Shown here: positions 27,987-37,181 of the stretch, piece after piece | How positions within the stretch are numbered: the first letter of the stretch is position 1 | Layout of the letters: every line of letters starts with the position of its first letter | DNA from: Rhizobium sp. CCGE531 | Lineage (GTDB): Bacteria; Pseudomonadota; Alphaproteobacteria; Rhizobiales; Rhizobiaceae | Length of the DNA stretch: 64,000 bases | Direction of reading: 5' to 3' | Assembly (NCBI RefSeq): GCF_003627795.1 | Contig: NZ_CP032684.1 | Coordinates: 3,977,164-4,041,163, forward strand | Notes under the pieces: model-generated | Told to the model about the DNA's origin: nothing | The model's input: only the letters and a program-made list of their open reading frames with translations | Databases searched by the model: none | Translations under genes and position numbers: made by a program

Positions 27987-28103
27987 ATGGTTCGCTTCGA
28001 ACAGCTCGATAGCTTCAGTCACCTGGCAGACCATGCCGGGCAGGATGTCTATTTTCCGGTTTCTTCCAAAACCAAGGCCAAAACGACGACGAAAACCGTC
28101 TGA
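27987..28103 (+). CDS. Possible 38-residue small protein
   Basis: ATG 27987 is preceded by AAAAGGAAG at good spacing. The product has an acidic/aromatic first half (MVRFEQLDSFSHLADHAG) and a very basic Lys/Thr-rich tail (SSKTKAKTTTKTV). No family recognised. It occupies the gap between dps and asd. Supported only by the ribosome-binding site and position, so it may not be expressed. Confidence 0.4.
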   Translation: MVRFEQLDSFSHLADHAGQDVYFPVSSKTKAKTTTKTV

Positions 28104-28213
28104 CGTCTCTGGCCTGCCGCTCTCTCCCCGGCTCGGCTGGGGACAGGACCCGTCGCCGATGGCCGCGGTTCCCCCCTCGCCCAAGAGGAGAGAAGAGAAA
28201 GAGAGCTTGAGAA

Positions 28214-29248
28214 ATGGGTTTCAAAGTTGCAGTAGCGGGCGCGACCGGGAATGTCGGCCGTGAAATGCTCAATATCCTGGCCGAACGCGGCTTCCCGGCC
28301 GATGAGGTCGTGGCGCTCGCATCGGCCCGTTCGCAGGGAACCGAAGTGTCCTTCGGCGACCGGACGCTGAAGGTTTCCAACCTGGAGAACTACGATTTCT
28401 CCGACACCGACATCTGCCTGATGTCGGCCGGCGGCGACGCCTCGAAGAAGTTCTCGCCGAAGATCGGCGCCCAGGGCTGCGTCGTCATCGACAACTCGTC
28501 GGCCTGGCGCTACGACGCCGACGTGCCGCTGATCGTTCCGGAGGTGAACCCGGATGCCATCGCGCAGTTCACCAAGCGCAACATCATCGCCAACCCGAAT
28601 TGCTCGACCGCGCAGCTCGTCGTTGCGCTGAAGCCGCTGCACGACTTCGCCAAGATCAAGCGCGTCGTCGTCTCGACCTATCAGTCGGTTTCCGGCGCCG
28701 GCAAGGACGGTATGGACGAGCTGTTCAACCAGACCCGCGCCGTCTTCGTCGCCGACCCGATCGAGAACAAGAAGTTCACCAAGCGCATCGCCTTCAATGT
28801 CATTCCGCATATCGATAGCTTCATGGAAGACGGCTACACCAAGGAAGAGTGGAAGGTGCTGGCCGAAACCAAGAAGATGCTCGATCCGAAGATCAAGGTC
28901 ACCTGCACGGCCGTGCGCGTGCCTGTTTTCATCGGCCATTCCGAATCTGTTAACATCGAGTTCGAAAACGAGATCACTGCCGATCAGGCCCGCGATATCC
29001 TGCGCGAGGCACCGGGTTGCCTGGTGATCGACAAGCAGGAAGACGGCGGCTACATCACACCGTACGAATCCGCTGGCGAGGACGCGACCTACATTTCGCG
29101 CATCCGTGAAGACGCGACCGTCGAGAACGGCCTCAACATCTGGGTCGTCTCCGACAACCTGCGCAAGGGCGCCGCGCTCAATGCCATCCAGATCGCCGAA
29201 TTGCTCGTCAACCGCGGCCTGATCAAGCCGCGCAAGCAGGCTGCATAA
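28214..29248 (+). CDS. asd: Aspartate-semialdehyde dehydrogenase
   Basis: Reduces aspartyl phosphate to aspartate semialdehyde, feeding lysine/diaminopimelate, threonine and methionine. 344 residues. NADP motif VAVAGATGNVGREML at the start, active-site Cys in NPNCSTAQLVV (about residue 133), YQSVSGAGKDGMDEL and RVPVFIGHSESVNIEF with the catalytic His. Start ATG 28214 after GAGAGCTTGAG. Essential for cell wall synthesis. Confidence 0.96.
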   Translation: MGFKVAVAGATGNVGREMLNILAERGFPADEVVALASARSQGTEVSFGDRTLKVSNLENYDFSDTDICLMSAGGDASKKFSPKIGAQGCVVIDNSSAWRYDADVPLIVPEVNPDAIAQFTKRNIIANPNCSTAQLVVALKPLHDFAKIKRVVVSTYQSVSGAGKDGMDELFNQTRAVFVADPIENKKFTKRIAFNVIPHIDSFMEDGYTKEEWKVLAETKKMLDPKIKVTCTAVRVPVFIGHSESVNIEFENEITADQARDILREAPGCLVIDKQEDGGYITPYESAGEDATYISRIREDATVENGLNIWVVSDNLRKGAALNAIQIAELLVNRGLIKPRKQAA

Positions 29249-29250
29249 GG

Positions 29251-29279
29251 ATTTATAAACCAATTTACGGTTTATAAAT
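29251..29279. repeat. AT-rich perfect inverted repeat after asd
   Basis: ATTTATAAACC / GGTTTATAAAT, 11-bp arms with a 7-base loop, two bases after the asd stop. No T-run follows. Confidence 0.6.
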
Positions 29280-29305
29280 TCTTGCCGGCTAAGCAGGATC
29301 GAATG

Positions 29306-29342
29306 AAAGCCTCGCCCTTTCGGATGAAAGGCGGGGCTTTTG
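29306..29342 (+). terminator. Terminator of asd
   Basis: AAAGCCTCGCC pairs with GGCGGGGCTTT (one G-T pair), ending in TTTT. Confidence 0.8.
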
Positions 29343-29361
29343 CAAATCGGTTTGGCGGCAA

Positions 29362-29377
29362 TGTTTCACGTGAAGCG
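29362..29377. promoter_or_regulatory. Partial parS-like site in a hairpin
   Basis: TGTTTCACGTGAAGCG has 14 of 16 matches to the parS consensus and is embedded in the inverted repeat CAATGTTTC ... GAAACATTG (29360-29385). ParB binding is uncertain. Confidence 0.4.
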
Positions 29378-29536
29378 AAACATTGATCGCTAAAATGAAA
29401 TAATGACAGAACGGTTGGATGCTGGCATGGTCCAGCGGCGACTAGACAGCGCATAAGCCTGGAAACTGGAGGGTTTATGCGCCTTTCAAAAAACGGTTAC
29501 CGCGTTCGCGGCGCGATAAGAATTCGGGGACACTGA

Positions 29537-30358
29537 ATGCGCATCACAAAGTCTGGAATGGCAACTCTCGTGGCGGGCGGGTTGTTGCTGGCGACGCCGA
29601 TTGCCGCAAATGCGGCATCCTGTGGCAACACTTCCGCCGGTTTCGAGAATTGGGTGCAGGAATTCAAACGCGAAGCGCAAGGACAGGGCATCGGCCCCTC
29701 CGTCCTGGACAAGGCCTTCGCCAACGTTCATTACAATCAGCCGACCATCCGCGCCGATCGCGGCCAGAAGAGCTTCAAGCTTTCCTTCGAGGAATTCATG
29801 AAGAAGCGCGGCGGCCAGACGATCATCAATCGCGGCAAGAGCATGAAGCAGGCCAATGCGGCGCTCTTCGCCAGAATCCAGAAGCGCTTCGGCGTCCCCC
29901 CGGGTCCGATCATCGCGATCTGGGGCATGGAAACCGGCTTCGGCGGCTATATGGGCGACCAGCATACGCTTTCGGCCGTTTCGACCCTCGCCTATGATTG
30001 CCGTCGTTCGGCCTTCTTTACCGAGCAGCTCTACTCCGCCTTGAAGCTTGTCGGCGAGGGCTATCTCAGCCCATCCGCCCGGGGCGCGGCCCATGGCGAA
30101 ATCGGCCAGACGCAATTCATGCCCAAGAATGTCGTTGCCTTCGGCGTCGACGAAGATGGCGATGGCAGGGTCGATCTTGTGGGATCGCGCGCGGACGCGC
30201 TCGCTTCGACGGCCAACTTCCTGCGCGGCCATGGCTGGCAGCCTGGCGCCGGCTATCAGCCCGGCGAGCCGAATTTCGCCGCCATCGCCGGCTGGAACGA
30301 CGCAAGGGTCTATCAGCAGGCGATCGCCTATATCGGTCAGCAGATCGACGGCAAGTAA
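29537..30358 (+). CDS. Lytic murein transglycosylase (MltB-like)
   Basis: 273 residues. Signal peptide (ATPIAANAASC) with a Cys at residue 31, but no standard lipobox. Catalytic Glu in IIAIWGMETGFGGYMG; later GEIGQTQFMPKNVVAFGVDEDGDGRVDL is the family signature. Cleaves peptidoglycan with formation of 1,6-anhydromuramic acid in the periplasm. Usual MltB-family length without the C-terminal peptidoglycan-binding domain. Stands alone, with a bidirectional terminator after it. Confidence 0.9.
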   Translation: MRITKSGMATLVAGGLLLATPIAANAASCGNTSAGFENWVQEFKREAQGQGIGPSVLDKAFANVHYNQPTIRADRGQKSFKLSFEEFMKKRGGQTIINRGKSMKQANAALFARIQKRFGVPPGPIIAIWGMETGFGGYMGDQHTLSAVSTLAYDCRRSAFFTEQLYSALKLVGEGYLSPSARGAAHGEIGQTQFMPKNVVAFGVDEDGDGRVDLVGSRADALASTANFLRGHGWQPGAGYQPGEPNFAAIAGWNDARVYQQAIAYIGQQIDGK

Positions 30359-30374
30359 GCCGGATCTCATGAAT

Positions 30375-30417
30375 TAAAAAAGGCGCAGCGACCGGATAAT
30401 TCGCAGCGCCTTTTTCG
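30375..30417. terminator. Bidirectional terminator
   Basis: AAAAAGGCGC (30376-30385) pairs with GCGCCTTTTT (30406-30415); serves the transglycosylase gene and the convergent carbonic anhydrase gene. Confidence 0.85.
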
Positions 30418-30455
30418 TTTGATCTACCTGCCGCCCCACCAGGCGTCAGACCCCC

Positions 30456-31097
30456 TTAAACGTCGGGGCGGATGAAATCGCGGGTGCTTGGATCCATGAT
30501 CCATAGCTCGCCGGTCGAGATATCGAACCACGCGCCGTGAAGACAGAGCTTGCCCTCTTCTTCCCGCGCCTTGATCTCCGGGAAGCTGCGCAGGTTCTCC
30601 AGCGAATTGCGGATCGAAATGCGCTCCAAGGCCGTCTGACGCTCGGCCGGTGTCATGATGTCGTTGCTCTGGATCTGTTCGGCGGCGGGCTTCAGCAAGC
30701 CCATCCATCGGCCGATGAAATCGCCTGGAGACAGTGGTTCGGCGTCGGGGTCGAGCGCGGCGCGGATGCCGCCGCAACGGCCGTGGCCCATCACGACGAT
30801 ATCCGAGACCTTGAGCGACAGGACAGCGAATTCAAGTGCCGACGAGGTCGCATGGAAATTACCATCCGGCTCATAGGGCGGCACCATGTTGGCGACGTTA
30901 CGGATGACGAAGAGCTCTCCCGGGCCGGCATCGAAGATGATCTCCGGCGCCGAGCGGGAATCACAGCAGGCAATCACAAGGGTCGATGGATTCTGGCCGA
31001 GCTCCGCAAGATTGCGATAGCGTTTGCGCTCATCGACGTAACGCCCGCTCATGAAGTTGCGATAACCGTTCAGAAGGGTGTCGGGAAAGCTTTGCAT
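30456..31097 (-). CDS. Beta-class carbonic anhydrase
   Basis: 213 residues. Zinc ligands in ACCDSRSAPE and GHGRCGGIRAA, with the Asp-Arg dyad of the first motif; IRNVANMVPPYE between them is typical. Interconverts CO2 and bicarbonate in the cytosol, supplying carboxylases. Minus strand, ahead of the pyridoxal kinase gene in reading order is a 70-base gap. Confidence 0.93.
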   Translation of the reverse strand: MQSFPDTLLNGYRNFMSGRYVDERKRYRNLAELGQNPSTLVIACCDSRSAPEIIFDAGPGELFVIRNVANMVPPYEPDGNFHATSSALEFAVLSLKVSDIVVMGHGRCGGIRAALDPDAEPLSPGDFIGRWMGLLKPAAEQIQSNDIMTPAERQTALERISIRNSLENLRSFPEIKAREEEGKLCLHGAWFDISTGELWIMDPSTRDFIRPDV

Positions 31098-31169
31098 GAC
31101 ATTGGATTACAGCGCAGTTCGGCCGATGGCAACTGTTGCGCTGCAAAAAGCGTTAACCACCGCAAACCG

Positions 31170-32045
31170 CTATTTCTTCCGCCGCTGCGCCGGGTGGACG
31201 AGGTGCCGCAACTGCACCATTGCCATCGGCGTCGACAGGCTTGTTGAATCGGCGGCGAGCGTCAGCTCATCGCTGCCGCGCTTGACGGCGCGCGCCAGCA
31301 CCTCGTAAACGCTGGCCGTCGTCAGCTGCAGCGCCCTTTCCTCATCCATGCCGGAGAGCAGGCGCGAAAGGAATACGGCGGACAAGAGATCGCCAAGTCC
31401 GTTCGGCGCACCTTCGATGCTGCGATGCTCGGCAAGCAGCGCGTTTCGGCCGCTGAGATAGAGGTTTCCGATGCCGCCGGCCATCATCGGCACCGCCGAG
31501 GTCACCAGCATGCGTGACGGTCCGAGGGCAAGGGCCGCTTCCATGATGGCGTTGTTGTCCTCGAGCGGCGCGCCGGCAAGCCAGGCAAGCTCATAACGGT
31601 TCGGCGTTGCCAAGGAGGCCAGCGGGATCAGGAGATCGCGGATGGCTTCGGCCGTTGCCTCGGGCACATAGAGGCCGCCGGCATCGCCGATGACGGGATC
31701 GCAGGCATAGAAAAGATCGGGGTTCTTTTGCCGCAGGGCAGTCACCAGCCTGGCGACCGAGCGCGCCTGCGCGGCATTGCCGAAATAGCCTGAGAGAACC
31801 GCCTTCACTTCGGAAAGCCAGGGTGCGGCGATGAGATCGTCGATGGCGTGGTCGAAATCAGCCTCGCTGAAGGTCAGCCGCGTCGAGCGGCCATGGCCGG
31901 GATGCCAGGGCAGAACGATGGTCGGCAGCGCCCAGACGGGGTGCCCGAGTGTTTCCAGCGCGAAAACAGCCGCACGATTGCCGACGGACCCTCTGACGAC
32001 ATGGCTGGAGATGACGATAACGGCGCCGGCCGACATTTGCGACAT
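31170..32045 (-). CDS. pdxY: Pyridoxal kinase
   Basis: 291 residues of the ribokinase-like PdxY/PdxK family: VVISSHVVRGSVGNRAA at the start, PTIVLPWHPGHGR, ACDPVIGDAGGLYVP and TPNRYELAWLAG, and the anion hole GLGDLLSAVFL near residue 230 (family GTGDLF-like, here with Leu for Thr). Phosphorylates pyridoxal to PLP in the salvage pathway. Upstream lies the divergent glutamate dehydrogenase gene. Confidence 0.9.
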   Translation of the reverse strand: MSQMSAGAVIVISSHVVRGSVGNRAAVFALETLGHPVWALPTIVLPWHPGHGRSTRLTFSEADFDHAIDDLIAAPWLSEVKAVLSGYFGNAAQARSVARLVTALRQKNPDLFYACDPVIGDAGGLYVPEATAEAIRDLLIPLASLATPNRYELAWLAGAPLEDNNAIMEAALALGPSRMLVTSAVPMMAGGIGNLYLSGRNALLAEHRSIEGAPNGLGDLLSAVFLSRLLSGMDEERALQLTTASVYEVLARAVKRGSDELTLAADSTSLSTPMAMVQLRHLVHPAQRRKK

Positions 32046-32337
32046 GATGTTGCTTTCAGTTCAGGGCTTCGCACTGCATGGCGCCGTTGATGATCCCTTT
32101 CGCGCCACTCTGTCAACCGCGCTTCACAGAGTCATGAAAACCTCTGTTGACGAGCTCATTCCGCCAATTTCACGCCAATGTTCATCTGCTTTGCACCGGA
32201 AGCGCATATTCCGGCAAGATTCTTGAAAAAACGGAGCAAAATCGGTTCCAAAGCAACCAAATTCGCATTCTTTTTGCCAGTTTTTTCGCTAAACCTTCTG
32301 TTACTGTGGTCAAAATTCGAAAATCGGGAGGAATTTC

Positions 32338-35300
32338 ATGACGCCCAAAACCAATCCGAAACGGGAAAAACAGATTGAAGCGGCACGCAAAATAGCCGCG
32401 ACGGCGGGCGAGGCGCATCTCGATCCCGAAATCCTGTTCGGCCGGGCCAGCAATGACGATATGGAGCGATACACTCCGGAGATGCTGGCTCTTGCTGCCG
32501 CGCACGCGGCCAGGGAACTGGCAGCCTGGAGCGGTACCTCTCCGCGCGTCAGCATCGAGCAGGTCGCCAATATCGAGCCCGATGGCGCCGCCGTGTCGAT
32601 CCTCTCGATCACCGACCACAACATGCCCTTCCTTTACGAATCGATCATGGGCGAGGTCACCAGCAGCTACCGCGACCTCCATATGGCCGTGCACCCGATC
32701 CTGGTCGTCGAGAAGGGCAAGCAGCCGGGTCTCTATTCCGCCGATCACCCGAGCGACCCTGCCCATCGCGTCAGCCATATCCAGCTTCATCTCTCGCCAT
32801 TGACGGCGGCACAGGCAACGGATCTGACCAAGCGGATCCAGAGCGTGCTCGACCAGACGCACCTCACCGTTTCCGACTGGAAGCCGATGCTGTCGCGCCT
32901 TGATACGGTCATCTCGGAGCTTTCCACCTATGAGGCGGCCGGCCGCCGCAAGAGCGATCGCGACGAGGCGCTCGCCTTCCTTGCCTGGCTACGGGATGGC
33001 AACTTCACCTTCCTCGGCATGCGCGAATATGTCTATTCCGGCAAGGGCGCCAACGCCAAGGTCGAGCGCGATCGCGGCACCGGCCTCGGCATCCTCTCCA
33101 ATCCGGACGTGCGCGTTCTGAGGCAGGGCAAGGACGCCGTCACCACGACGCCGGAAATCCTTGCCTTCCTCAACGGGCCGGATTTCCTGATCGTCACCAA
33201 GGCCAACGTCAAATCGATCGTCCACCGCCGCGCCTATATGGATTATGTCGGCGTCAAGCGCTTCGACGCTGATGGCAACGTCACGGGCGAGCTGCGCATC
33301 GTCGGCCTCTTCACCTCCACGGCCTATACCAGTGCCGCCGCGGAGGTGCCGCTGCTGCGCTCCAAGGTACAGAAGGTCAAGGATCATTTCGGCTTCGATC
33401 CCACAAGCCATTCCGGCCGCATGCTCGAAAACACGCTGGAATCCTATCCCCGCGACGACCTCTTCCAGATCGACACGACGCTGCTCGCGAGCTTTGCCGA
33501 GCAGATCAACGACCTGGCAGACCGGCCGCGCGTGCGCGCGCTGCCGCGCATCGACCATTTCGACCGCTTCGTCTCGGTGATCGTCTATGTCCCGCGCGAG
33601 GAATATGATTCCGTCGTCCGCGAGAAGATCGGCAACCACCTGAAGTCAGTCTATGACGGCCGCGTCTCCGCTTACTATCCGGCTTTCCCGGAAGGCGGCG
33701 TGGCGCGCGTGCATTTCATCATCGGCCGCAGCGCCGGCAAGACGCCACATATTCCGCAGGCCAAGCTCGAAGAGGCAATCCGCGCCATCACAGCCCGCTG
33801 GGACGAACGCTTCGTCATGCTGGCTGGCCCGAAGGCGCCGAACATCTCGGTCAGCCAGGCCTTCCAGGAAGCCTTCTCGCCGGAAGACGCTTTTGCCGAT
33901 CTGCCTAATATCACAGCGACTGCCGGAGCCGAGCCGATCCGCATCGCCTTCTATATCCGCAAGGACGAGGCCGGCGACATTCTCTCGCTGAAGATTTTCC
34001 ATGGGCAGGGCAACCTCGCGCTGTCGCGCCGCGTGCCGCTCCTCGAAAATCTCGGCTTCAACGTCATCAGCGAGCGCACTTTCGATATCTATGTCACGGC
34101 CAAGGACGGCACGACCGGCCATGTCGTGCTTCACGACATGGAGCTCGAAGCCCGCAACGGCGTGACCATCGATCTCGCACGCCATGGCGCGGCATTGGAA
34201 GAAGCCTTCCTCGCCGCCTTCGGCGGCACGATCGACAATGATGCCTTCAACCGGCTGATCGTCTCCGCCGATCTCTCCGCCCGCGAAACGAATGTATTGC
34301 GCGCCTATTCCCGCTATCTGCGCCAGGCCGGTATCGCCTATTCGCAGGATTATATCTCTTCGACGCTGGATAAATATCCGCGCATAGCCGCTTCGCTTTT
34401 CCGCCTCTTCCACGACACGCTGGATCCGAAACTCAGCGACAAAAACCGCACGAAGAAGCTTGTCGACCTGCACGCGTCCATCGAAACCGAGCTCGCCGAC
34501 GTTCCAAGCCTCGACGACGACCGCATCCTGCGCCGCTACGTCAACGCCATGGACGCGACGCTGCGCACCAACTATTTCCAGAGGAACACGGACGGCACGC
34601 CGAAGGCCATGCTCGCCTTCAAGCTCGATCCGAAGCTGCTGGACGGCCTGCCTGAGCCGCGGCCCTTCCGCGAGATCTTCGTCTACGGCGTCGAAGTCGA
34701 AGGCGTGCACCTGCGCTTCGGCAAGGTGGCGCGCGGCGGCCTGCGCTGGTCTGACCGCGCCGAGGATTATCGTACCGAAGTGCTCGGCCTGGTGAAGGCG
34801 CAGCAGGTCAAGAATGCCGTCATCGTGCCAGTCGGCGCCAAGGGCGGCTTCTATCCAAAGAAGCTTCCGGTCGGCGGCAGCCGCGACGAAATCTTCAATA
34901 CCGGCCGCGAGGCCTACAAGACCTATATCCGCACGCTGCTGTCGATCACCGACAATATCTCCGGCGCCGATATCATCCCGCCGGCCGATACCGTGCGGCT
35001 CGATGGCGACGACCCCTATTTCGTCGTCGCCGCCGACAAGGGCACCGCCACCTTCTCCGACACCGCCAATGCGCTGGCCCAGGAAGCCGGCTTCTGGCTG
35101 GATGACGCCTTCGCCTCGGGCGGCTCGGCCGGTTACGACCACAAGAAAATGGGCATCACCGCCCGCGGCGCCTGGGAAACCGTGAAGCGGCATTTCCGCG
35201 AGATGGATATCGATATCCAGACGACGCCCTTCAACGTCGTCGGCGTCGGCGACATGTCCGGCGACGTCTTCGGCAACGGCATGCTGCTGTCGCCGAAAAT

Positions 35301-37128
35301 CCGCCTGCTCGCCGCCTTCGACCATCGCGACATCTTCATCGATCCCGATCCGGACATGGACAAGACGCTTGCCGAACGGCAGCGCATCTTCAACCTGCCG
35401 CGCTCGAGCTGGCAGGATTTCGACAAGTCCGTTCTGTCGAAGGGCGCCATGATCATCTCCCGCTCGGCAAAGTCGGTCACGCTGACGCCGGAAGCGGTCG
35501 CCGCCATCGGCATAGAAAAGTCGGTCGCAACGCCCTTCGAGATCATGACGGCGATCCTCAAGGCGCCGGTGGACCTGCTGTGGTTTGGCGGCATCGGCAC
35601 CTATGTCAAGGCACAGACCGAAACGGATTCGGAAGTCGGTGATCGCGCCAACGATCCGATCCGCATCACAGCGGAAGAGGTCCGCGCCAAGGTGATCGGC
35701 GAGGGCGCCAATCTCGGCGTCACGCAGAAGGGCCGCATCGCCTACGGCCTCAAGGGTGGCCGCTGCAACTCCGACGCCATCGACAATTCCGCCGGCGTCA
35801 ACACCTCGGACGTCGAGGTCAACATCAAGATCGCGCTTGCCAATGCCATGCACGACGACCGCCTGACGCGAGCCAAGCGCGATATCCTGCTGGCATCGAT
35901 GACCGACGAAGTCGGAACCCTGGTGTTGCGGAACAACTACCTGCAATCCCTGGCGATCTCGCTGACGGAGCGCAAGGGAACCGGCAACGGCCTGGAACTC
36001 AGCCGCTTCATGAGCGTGCTGGAAGGCGCCAAGCAGCTCAACCGCAAGGTCGAGACCCTGCCCGACGATCAGACCTTCACCGAACGTTATGCCAACGGAC
36101 GCCCGTTGACCCGCCCTGAAATCGGCGTGCTGCTCTCCTATGCCAAGATCGTTCTCTTCGACGCGATCGTTGCGAGCGACTTGCCTGACGATCCCTATTT
36201 CACAGCCACCCTCGGCCGCTATTTCCCGGCCAAGATGCAGCGCTCGAACGCCACGGATATCGAAAGCCATCGCCTCCGCCGCGAGATCATCGGCACGGCG
36301 CTTGCCAACGAAGCGATCAACCGTGGCGGCCCGGGTTTTGCGGTCAGCATGATGGACGCGACGGCCGCATCGGCCGCCGAAGTCGTCAAGGCGACCGTCA
36401 TCGCCCGCGACGGCTTCGATCTCGACCGACTCTGGAACGATACCGACGCGCTGGATGGCAAGGTCGGCGGCCAGATGCAGAACCGCGTCTATAGCGAGAT
36501 CACCGAGGTCTATACCGCGCTGACGCGCCTCCTCTTGAAGACGGGAGCCGCCAAGGGCGATATCGAGGAAACAGTTAGTCGGCTTAGTGCGGCTTTGAAG
36601 AAGCTGCGCGCCGTCTTCCTCAGCCACATCCCGGCGGATTTCGCAGCCGAGATCGCCGCCCGCGAGGCGGAATATCAGGCCGCCGGCCTGCCGGAAAAGC
36701 TGGCTTCGGAGATCGCGACGATCTACGCGCTCGTCCTCGTGCCTGAGATCATGCAGATCGCCGAACGCACCGGCGATACGCTAAACCGGGCGGCCGAAAG
36801 CTACTTCGCCGTGTCGCAGACCTTCCGCGTCGGCCGTCTGCTGCTCGCCGGCAGCCGGATCGTCACCGGCGATCACTATGAGAGCCTCGCTCTGGCGCGC
36901 AGCCTCGACCAGATCGCCGGCGCCCGCCGCGATATCGTCATCTCCGCCTTGTCCAACCATCCGAAGGACAAGCTGCCGGTTCAGGCATGGCATGCGGAGG
37001 ACCGCATCCGCATCAATCGCATCGCCGAAGAACTCGGCGGCCTCAGCGAAAGCGGCGATCCCAATCTCGCCCGCATCACCGTCGCCGCCGGCCTGCTCAG
37101 CGATCTTGCGAACGGCCGGGCAAGGTGA
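32338..37128 (+). CDS. NAD-specific glutamate dehydrogenase, large (~180 kDa) type
   Basis: 1596 residues, the size of the large NAD-GDH class (GdhB/GDH180). Long N-terminal regulatory region with ACT-like segments (about residues 1-700), then the catalytic part: RFGKVARGGLRWSDRAEDYRTEVLGL, PVGAKGGFYPKK with the substrate lysine (about residue 835), GVGDMSGDVFGNGML for the nucleotide domain, and WFGGIGTYVK. Catabolic oxidation of glutamate to 2-oxoglutarate and ammonia. Start ATG 32338 follows GGGAGGAA. Single-gene unit with a ~290-base divergent upstream region. Confidence 0.95.
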   Translation: MTPKTNPKREKQIEAARKIAATAGEAHLDPEILFGRASNDDMERYTPEMLALAAAHAARELAAWSGTSPRVSIEQVANIEPDGAAVSILSITDHNMPFLYESIMGEVTSSYRDLHMAVHPILVVEKGKQPGLYSADHPSDPAHRVSHIQLHLSPLTAAQATDLTKRIQSVLDQTHLTVSDWKPMLSRLDTVISELSTYEAAGRRKSDRDEALAFLAWLRDGNFTFLGMREYVYSGKGANAKVERDRGTGLGILSNPDVRVLRQGKDAVTTTPEILAFLNGPDFLIVTKANVKSIVHRRAYMDYVGVKRFDADGNVTGELRIVGLFTSTAYTSAAAEVPLLRSKVQKVKDHFGFDPTSHSGRMLENTLESYPRDDLFQIDTTLLASFAEQINDLADRPRVRALPRIDHFDRFVSVIVYVPREEYDSVVREKIGNHLKSVYDGRVSAYYPAFPEGGVARVHFIIGRSAGKTPHIPQAKLEEAIRAITARWDERFVMLAGPKAPNISVSQAFQEAFSPEDAFADLPNITATAGAEPIRIAFYIRKDEAGDILSLKIFHGQGNLALSRRVPLLENLGFNVISERTFDIYVTAKDGTTGHVVLHDMELEARNGVTIDLARHGAALEEAFLAAFGGTIDNDAFNRLIVSADLSARETNVLRAYSRYLRQAGIAYSQDYISSTLDKYPRIAASLFRLFHDTLDPKLSDKNRTKKLVDLHASIETELADVPSLDDDRILRRYVNAMDATLRTNYFQRNTDGTPKAMLAFKLDPKLLDGLPEPRPFREIFVYGVEVEGVHLRFGKVARGGLRWSDRAEDYRTEVLGLVKAQQVKNAVIVPVGAKGGFYPKKLPVGGSRDEIFNTGREAYKTYIRTLLSITDNISGADIIPPADTVRLDGDDPYFVVAADKGTATFSDTANALAQEAGFWLDDAFASGGSAGYDHKKMGITARGAWETVKRHFREMDIDIQTTPFNVVGVGDMSGDVFGNGMLLSPKIRLLAAFDHRDIFIDPDPDMDKTLAERQRIFNLPRSSWQDFDKSVLSKGAMIISRSAKSVTLTPEAVAAIGIEKSVATPFEIMTAILKAPVDLLWFGGIGTYVKAQTETDSEVGDRANDPIRITAEEVRAKVIGEGANLGVTQKGRIAYGLKGGRCNSDAIDNSAGVNTSDVEVNIKIALANAMHDDRLTRAKRDILLASMTDEVGTLVLRNNYLQSLAISLTERKGTGNGLELSRFMSVLEGAKQLNRKVETLPDDQTFTERYANGRPLTRPEIGVLLSYAKIVLFDAIVASDLPDDPYFTATLGRYFPAKMQRSNATDIESHRLRREIIGTALANEAINRGGPGFAVSMMDATAASAAEVVKATVIARDGFDLDRLWNDTDALDGKVGGQMQNRVYSEITEVYTALTRLLLKTGAAKGDIEETVSRLSAALKKLRAVFLSHIPADFAAEIAAREAEYQAAGLPEKLASEIATIYALVLVPEIMQIAERTGDTLNRAAESYFAVSQTFRVGRLLLAGSRIVTGDHYESLALARSLDQIAGARRDIVISALSNHPKDKLPVQAWHAEDRIRINRIAEELGGLSESGDPNLARITVAAGLLSDLANGRAR

Positions 37129-37181
37129 CACAGTCCGCCCCGACCCCGGTAGATGGGTGAGAGAGCAAGGGGCTGGATTTG

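Noticed and set aside
33646..36627. 993-codon minus-strand open frame opposite the glutamate dehydrogenase gene
   Set aside because: Composition is that of an antisense shadow; the plus-strand gene has clear catalytic motifs throughout this interval.
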